Made by a program: the position numbers and the translations under genes. From positions 1 to 36,167 of the forward strand of contig NZ_JAJDWC010000131.1 in the NCBI RefSeq assembly GCF_022825805.1: a DNA stretch of 36,167 nucleotides, written 5' to 3'. The DNA comes from Phaeobacter sp. Its GTDB lineage: Bacteria > Pseudomonadota > Alphaproteobacteria > Rhodobacterales > Rhodobacteraceae. A model generated the notes under the pieces. That model was not told the DNA's origin and made no database searches. It saw only the letters and a list, made by a program, of their open reading frames with translations. This document shows positions 33,000 through 36,167 of this stretch, piece after piece; the stretch's first letter is position 1; the number at the start of each line of letters is the position of its first letter.

Positions 33000-33184
33000 C
33001 TCTTGGCTCCTACGTTAGCTCTCGTTTTGATCTATCGCTCTAACCCCTGTGAAACAAGGGCGCAAATGGTACCAGTTACATACCCACACCTACTGTTTCA
33101 TTAACCCGAAATTCAGCAGCGCCATCTACTTTCCGTTCGACTGAAGATCCCCCCAATTAGTGTGAACTCAAACGAGGCAAGTAA

Positions 33185-33613
33185 ATGAGCGACGGTGAAA
33201 CTGTACTCACCAACGGTGAACGCAATCTCATCCTGCAAAATGTCAACAGCGAGAAAATGGACCTGGATCGGTTCGTGCCGTTGTTTTACAGCAAATTCTT
33301 CGCGGCCTGCCCCGACACCAGGTCGATGTTTCCGGCGGATATGTCGCAACAGGAAGAGAAGCTGCTGGTGTCTCTCACCCACATCATCGAAGCGGTGGAT
33401 CATCCAGAGAAACTGGAGATGATTCTGCGAAATCAGGGTAAAAAACACCGCGATATCGAGATCACCGATGCCCATTTCGATGGCTTCATCGTCAGCTTCA
33501 TCACGGCCCTTGCCGACACATTGGAGGAAGAGTGGAACGCTGATGCCTGTGACGCCTGGCACCGGTTTCTCCACTACATCGCCCATCAGATGAACTTCAA
33601 AAAGGCGGCGTAG
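33185..33613 (+). CDS. Single-domain globin
   Basis: The 142-residue protein has the globin pattern. A helix-B/C region FVPLFYSKFFAACPDTRSMF fits the LFxxxP..R..F motif of flavohemoglobin-type globins. The proximal histidine is probably the His of NQGKKHRDI at about residue 92, followed by DAHFDGFIVSF and the final helix DAWHRFLHYIAHQMNF. There is no reductase domain, unlike flavohemoglobin (about 400 aa). Likely roles are oxygen or nitric oxide chemistry or sensing, not determined here. ATG at 33185 has GAGG nine bases upstream. The 185-base gap before it shows no gene or strong structure. Confidence 0.82.
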   Translation: MSDGETVLTNGERNLILQNVNSEKMDLDRFVPLFYSKFFAACPDTRSMFPADMSQQEEKLLVSLTHIIEAVDHPEKLEMILRNQGKKHRDIEITDAHFDGFIVSFITALADTLEEEWNADACDAWHRFLHYIAHQMNFKKAA

Positions 33614-33665
33614 ACCGGCAAAACCGGAAAGGGGGCAGGATCCGGAAAAAAGGCGCATTTTCCGT

Positions 33666-33694
33666 TTGACGCCCCCAACGGTTCCCCGTATACG
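33666..33694 (+). promoter_or_regulatory. Sigma70-type promoter of tRNA-Leu
   Basis: TTGACG (33666-33671) and TATACG (33689-33694) are separated by 17 bases. Initiation would fall near 33701, about nine bases before the tRNA's first base. Confidence 0.8.
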
Positions 33695-33709
33695 CCCCTC
33701 ACGACACCT

Positions 33710-33796
33710 GCCCAGGTGGCGGAATTGGTAGACGCGCTAGCTTCAGGTGCTAGTGTCCGTATGGACGTGGAGGTTCGAGTCCTCTCCTGGGCACCA
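33710..33796 (+). tRNA. tRNA-Leu (anticodon CAG)
   Basis: The 87-base sequence, CCA encoded, folds as a class II tRNA: acceptor GCCCAGG/CCTGGGC, D arm with GGTAGACGC, anticodon stem CTAGC/GCTAG around loop TTCAGGT (anticodon CAG at 33744-33746), a long variable arm TGTCC-GTAT-GGACG, and T arm GGAGG-TTCGAGT-CCTCT. It reads CUG. A run of eight T at 33807-33814 could end the transcript, though no separate stem precedes it. Confidence 0.96.
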
Positions 33797-33915
33797 TATC
33801 CCTCTCTTTTTTTTAGCGATAGACAGCCACAGGCATATTCCATCTGACGTATGGTCAGGCTGGACAGGTCCCACACATCCATCGCTTGCTGCTATTCGTG
33901 AGCAGGGGGGACAGA

Positions 33916-35529
33916 ATGGACTTTGACTACGTCATCGTTGGAGGGGGATCCGCAGGAGCAACCCTGGCATCCCGGCTGAGCGAGAACCCGAATGTCAGCG
34001 TATGCCTGTTAGAAGCCGGAGGACGCGGGGACAGTCTGCTTGTACGGGCACCCGCCGCTGTCGTTGCGATGCTGCCGGGTCGCCCCCGGATCAACAACTG
34101 GGCTTTTGAGACCGTCCCGCAGCCTGGGCTGAATGGCCGCCGAGGATATCAGCCCCGCGGCAAGGCTCTGGGCGGATCAAGTGCCATCAACGCAATGCTC
34201 TACGTGCGCGGACATGCGCGTGACTATGACGAATGGGCCGAACTTGGATGCGAAGGCTGGGACTGGCATTCTGTCCTGCCCTATTTTCGCAAATCCGAAA
34301 ACAACGCACGCGGCAAAGATTCGCTGCACGGGGCAAACGGCCCCTTGCAGGTTCGCGATCAAGACGCACCCCGCCCCGTCACTGATGCCTTTGTTGAGGC
34401 CGGTCAAACCCTTCAGATCAAGCACCAAACCGATTTCAACCGCGGCGACAATGAAGGGATCGGCCACTGTCAGGTGACCCAGTTCCACCAAGCTGACCGC
34501 GTGGGAGAGCGCTGTTCGGCCGCCGCAGCCTATCTGCATCCCGTGCTCCACAGGCCCAATTTGACCGTGATCACTGCCGCACAGGCCCGTCGGATCCTCT
34601 TTGACGGCAAACGGGCGGTTGGGGTGGAATACCAGCACAAATCCTCAGTCCGGCAGGTGCGCGCAGGTAAAGAAGTGATCCTGAGCGGCGGCACCTTCAA
34701 CTCCCCGCAGCTTTTACAACTGTCGGGGGTGGGTCGCCCGGACGACATCCGCCCGCACGGCATCGAAATGATCCACGAACTGCCGGGCGTTGGACAGAAC
34801 CTCCAGGATCATCTGGATTTCACGCTCGCGTACAAAAGCAAGGATCGCGACAATTTTGGAATTTCCGCAAGTGGCAGCTTGGCGTTGCTGCGCCATATGC
34901 TGACCTGGCGCAAGACAGGCGGCGGTATGATCGCCACGCCATTTGCCGAAGGCGCCGCATTCCTGAAAACTGATCCGCAAATCGACCGCCCGGACATCCA
35001 ACTGCATTTCGTGATTTCCATCGTGGATGATCACGCCCGAAAGCTGCATCTTGGCCATGGCTTCAGCTGTCACACCTGCGTGTTGCGGCCAAAATCTCGC
35101 GGCTCCGTTCGGCTTGCATCGGCAGATCCGCTGGCCAGCCCCGCGATTGATCCGCAGTTCCTCTCCGACCCGGAGGATCTGGCAGTGCTGATCAAAGGGG
35201 TCCGACGCGCCAGAGAGATCATGGCGGCTGACCCCATAGCCGCCTTCGCGGACAAAGAGCTGTTCATAACCGAAGAGCCCGATGATGCCGCGCTTGCAGA
35301 GCATATTCGCAACCGGGCCGATACGATCTATCATCCTGTGGGCACCTGCAAAATGGGCCAGGACGATCTGGCTGTCGTTGCACCGGACCTGCGGGTTCAT
35401 GGGCTGCAAGGGCTGCGCGTTGTAGACGCATCGGTGATGCCGCGTCTGATCGGTGGCAACACCAACGCCCCAACGATCATGATCGCAGAAAAAGCAGCAG
35501 ATATGATCAAAGCGGACGCAACAGCTTGA
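33916..35529 (+). CDS. GMC family FAD oxidoreductase (choline/alcohol dehydrogenase-like)
   Basis: The 537-residue protein has the GMC pattern: FAD-binding [20 protein letters not shown] then CLLEAGG, the GMC signature 1 [19 protein letters not shown], signature 2 [16 protein letters not shown], and the C-terminal catalytic region [10 protein letters not shown] (His) with [20 protein letters not shown] (Asn). It oxidises a primary alcohol to an aldehyde; BetA and AlkJ share this pattern and substrate is not predictable. The start at 33916 is taken because [10 protein letters not shown] is the usual family start. The next gene, 28 bases downstream, is an acyl-CoA ligase. Alcohol oxidation followed by acid activation would be a sensible pathway. 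Confidence 0.93.
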   Translation: MDFDYVIVGGGSAGATLASRLSENPNVSVCLLEAGGRGDSLLVRAPAAVVAMLPGRPRINNWAFETVPQPGLNGRRGYQPRGKALGGSSAINAMLYVRGHARDYDEWAELGCEGWDWHSVLPYFRKSENNARGKDSLHGANGPLQVRDQDAPRPVTDAFVEAGQTLQIKHQTDFNRGDNEGIGHCQVTQFHQADRVGERCSAAAAYLHPVLHRPNLTVITAAQARRILFDGKRAVGVEYQHKSSVRQVRAGKEVILSGGTFNSPQLLQLSGVGRPDDIRPHGIEMIHELPGVGQNLQDHLDFTLAYKSKDRDNFGISASGSLALLRHMLTWRKTGGGMIATPFAEGAAFLKTDPQIDRPDIQLHFVISIVDDHARKLHLGHGFSCHTCVLRPKSRGSVRLASADPLASPAIDPQFLSDPEDLAVLIKGVRRAREIMAADPIAAFADKELFITEEPDDAALAEHIRNRADTIYHPVGTCKMGQDDLAVVAPDLRVHGLQGLRVVDASVMPRLIGGNTNAPTIMIAEKAADMIKADATA

Positions 35530-35557
35530 TGAGTTTGAGACAACAGAGGTGACGCAT

Positions 35558-36073
35558 ATGTTCGGCAAAATGATGCACAAACAACTGACCATTGGATCCC
35601 TGATCGAACACGCGGGCCGTTTTCATGGATCCACCACGGTCACCTCGGTCGAAACATCTGGCGAAACGACTCATGTGACCTGGGCAGACATCGAATCCAA
35701 CGCCCGGAAACTGGCAGCCGCGTTGGACCGTCTCGGGATCAAACAAGGGGCCCGTTGCGGAACAATCGCCTGGAACAACCGTCGACATCTGGAGATCTAC
35801 TTCGGCGTTTCGGGCGCAGGGTACGTTTGCCACACCATCAACCCGCGGCTGACACCCGAACAGCTGATTTACATCATCAACCATGCCGAAGATCAGGTGC
35901 TATTCATCGATACGACCTTTGTTCCTGCCGTTGCGAAACTCCGTCCGCAAATTACAGGAACCGCCCATGTGGTCGTACTGGGTGAACGTGATGACACCAT
36001 TGCCCAGCAGATTGACGGCGTTTTGTTCTATACCGCACTCACCCCAAAACCCGAAATTTTTCGTGTGTTATGA
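35558..36073 (+). pseudogene. AMP-binding fatty-acid-CoA ligase-like gene, truncated by an insertion
   Basis: From ATG 35558 (GAGGTG seven bases upstream; the open frame also allows a GTG at 35549) the first about 157 residues follow acyl-CoA ligases of the long-chain/medium-chain type: MFGKMMHKQLTIGSLIEHAG, the segment GARCGTIAWNNRRHLEIYFG, then GYVCHTINPRLTPEQLIYII and NHAEDQVLFIDTTFV. A full protein has around 540 residues with the AMP-binding P-loop after about residue 170, which is absent. Similarity ends near 36030 and the frame then runs about 14 codons into different DNA whose other strand encodes a transposase end. It should be inactive unless excision occurs. It forms an operon with the GMC oxidoreductase. 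Confidence 0.85.
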
Positions 36074-36167
36074 CCCTGAAGTTGTCTGAGACCTGATCTC
36101 GGAATGTTTTCCACTCTTTGGGGATGGTTTCGCGGAAGAATCTCAGGATCGCATCGGCGAATTGCTT
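36031..36167 (-). mobile_element. End of an IS630-family-like insertion element with the transposase C-terminus
   Basis: Reading the minus strand from 36167 down to the TGA at 36041-36039 gives 42 residues in one open frame. These include AILRFFRETIPKEWKTFRD followed by VSDNFRVI and, at the end, FRVLG. This matches my memory of IS630-family transposase C-termini (RFFRETIP..W..FRDTV.DNFR.I....FRVL). The catalytic DDE part lies beyond the window. The IS end is at or near 36030, just after the TATA-like target; IS630 elements usually duplicate TA. The precise border cannot be fixed from one end. Confidence 0.72.

Noticed and set aside
33586..33882. Minus-strand open frame of 98 codons containing a RTRTSTSIR segment
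   Set aside because: It is antisense to tRNA-Leu and its flanks. This type of translated tRNA antisense is a well-known false protein in databases.
1..36167. CRISPR array, prophage or defence island
   Set aside because: No regularly spaced repeats, phage genes, nucleases or toxin-antitoxin pairs were recognised. The genes are mostly housekeeping and catabolic.

Overview
The window looks like a chromosomal segment of an alphaproteobacterium of the order Rhodobacterales, most likely the marine Roseobacter group. This rests on remembered resemblance of the proteins and on gene content (SpeB-like ureohydrolase plus M81 peptidase operon, ADP-forming acyl-CoA synthetase cluster, AMP nucleosidase with adenine deaminase, NDUFA9-like protein), moderately high GC and alpha-type gene density. 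No search was run. The stretch is dense: every gap between genes is shorter than about 225 bp. No CRISPR array, prophage or rRNA is visible. The only mobile DNA is the end of an IS element at the right edge.

Left part (1-8008): a tightly packed minus-strand operon of eight genes, read from right to left. It encodes a polar amino acid ABC transporter (binding protein, two permeases, ATPase cut by the window edge) and, between the permeases and the ATPase, four enzymes: a SpeB-like ureohydrolase, an M81 (MlrC-like) metallopeptidase, a DauA-like FAD D-amino acid dehydrogenase and an ornithine cyclodeaminase/ketimine reductase-family protein. A LysR regulator is divergent, with two clean dyads in the shared promoter region. 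This reads as an import-and-degrade system for an unidentified guanidino- and/or D-amino acid compound. It is the best candidate in the window for an undescribed pathway.

8179-13811: a minus-strand acyl-CoA module (CaiD-like enoyl-CoA hydratase, ADP-forming acyl-CoA synthetase, Rdx/SelW-like redox protein, acyl-CoA dehydrogenase) with a divergent GlxA-type AraC regulator. A near-perfect 32-bp inverted repeat pair sits in its one long internal gap.

13922-19804, plus strand: adenine deaminase and AMP nucleosidase, translationally coupled (AMP to adenine to hypoxanthine); an HU-type DNA-binding protein with overlapping upstream dyads and a strong terminator; an EamA/DMT exporter; and the msrB-msrA repair pair with a strong terminator.

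19947-30899, minus strand: an orphan hydantoinase A/oxoprolinase-like protein, QueG, a glutathione S-transferase, MtgA, and the two glutamate synthase subunits (gltD then gltB in transcription order). uppP is divergent from gltD and convergent with an NDUFA9-like NAD(P)-binding protein, with a bidirectional terminator between them.

33185-36167, plus strand: a small globin, tRNA-Leu(CAG) with a clear sigma70-type promoter, a GMC oxidoreductase and an AMP-binding acyl-CoA ligase. The ligase is broken after about 157 codons by what appears to be an IS630-family element, whose transposase C-terminus reads on the minus strand to the window edge.
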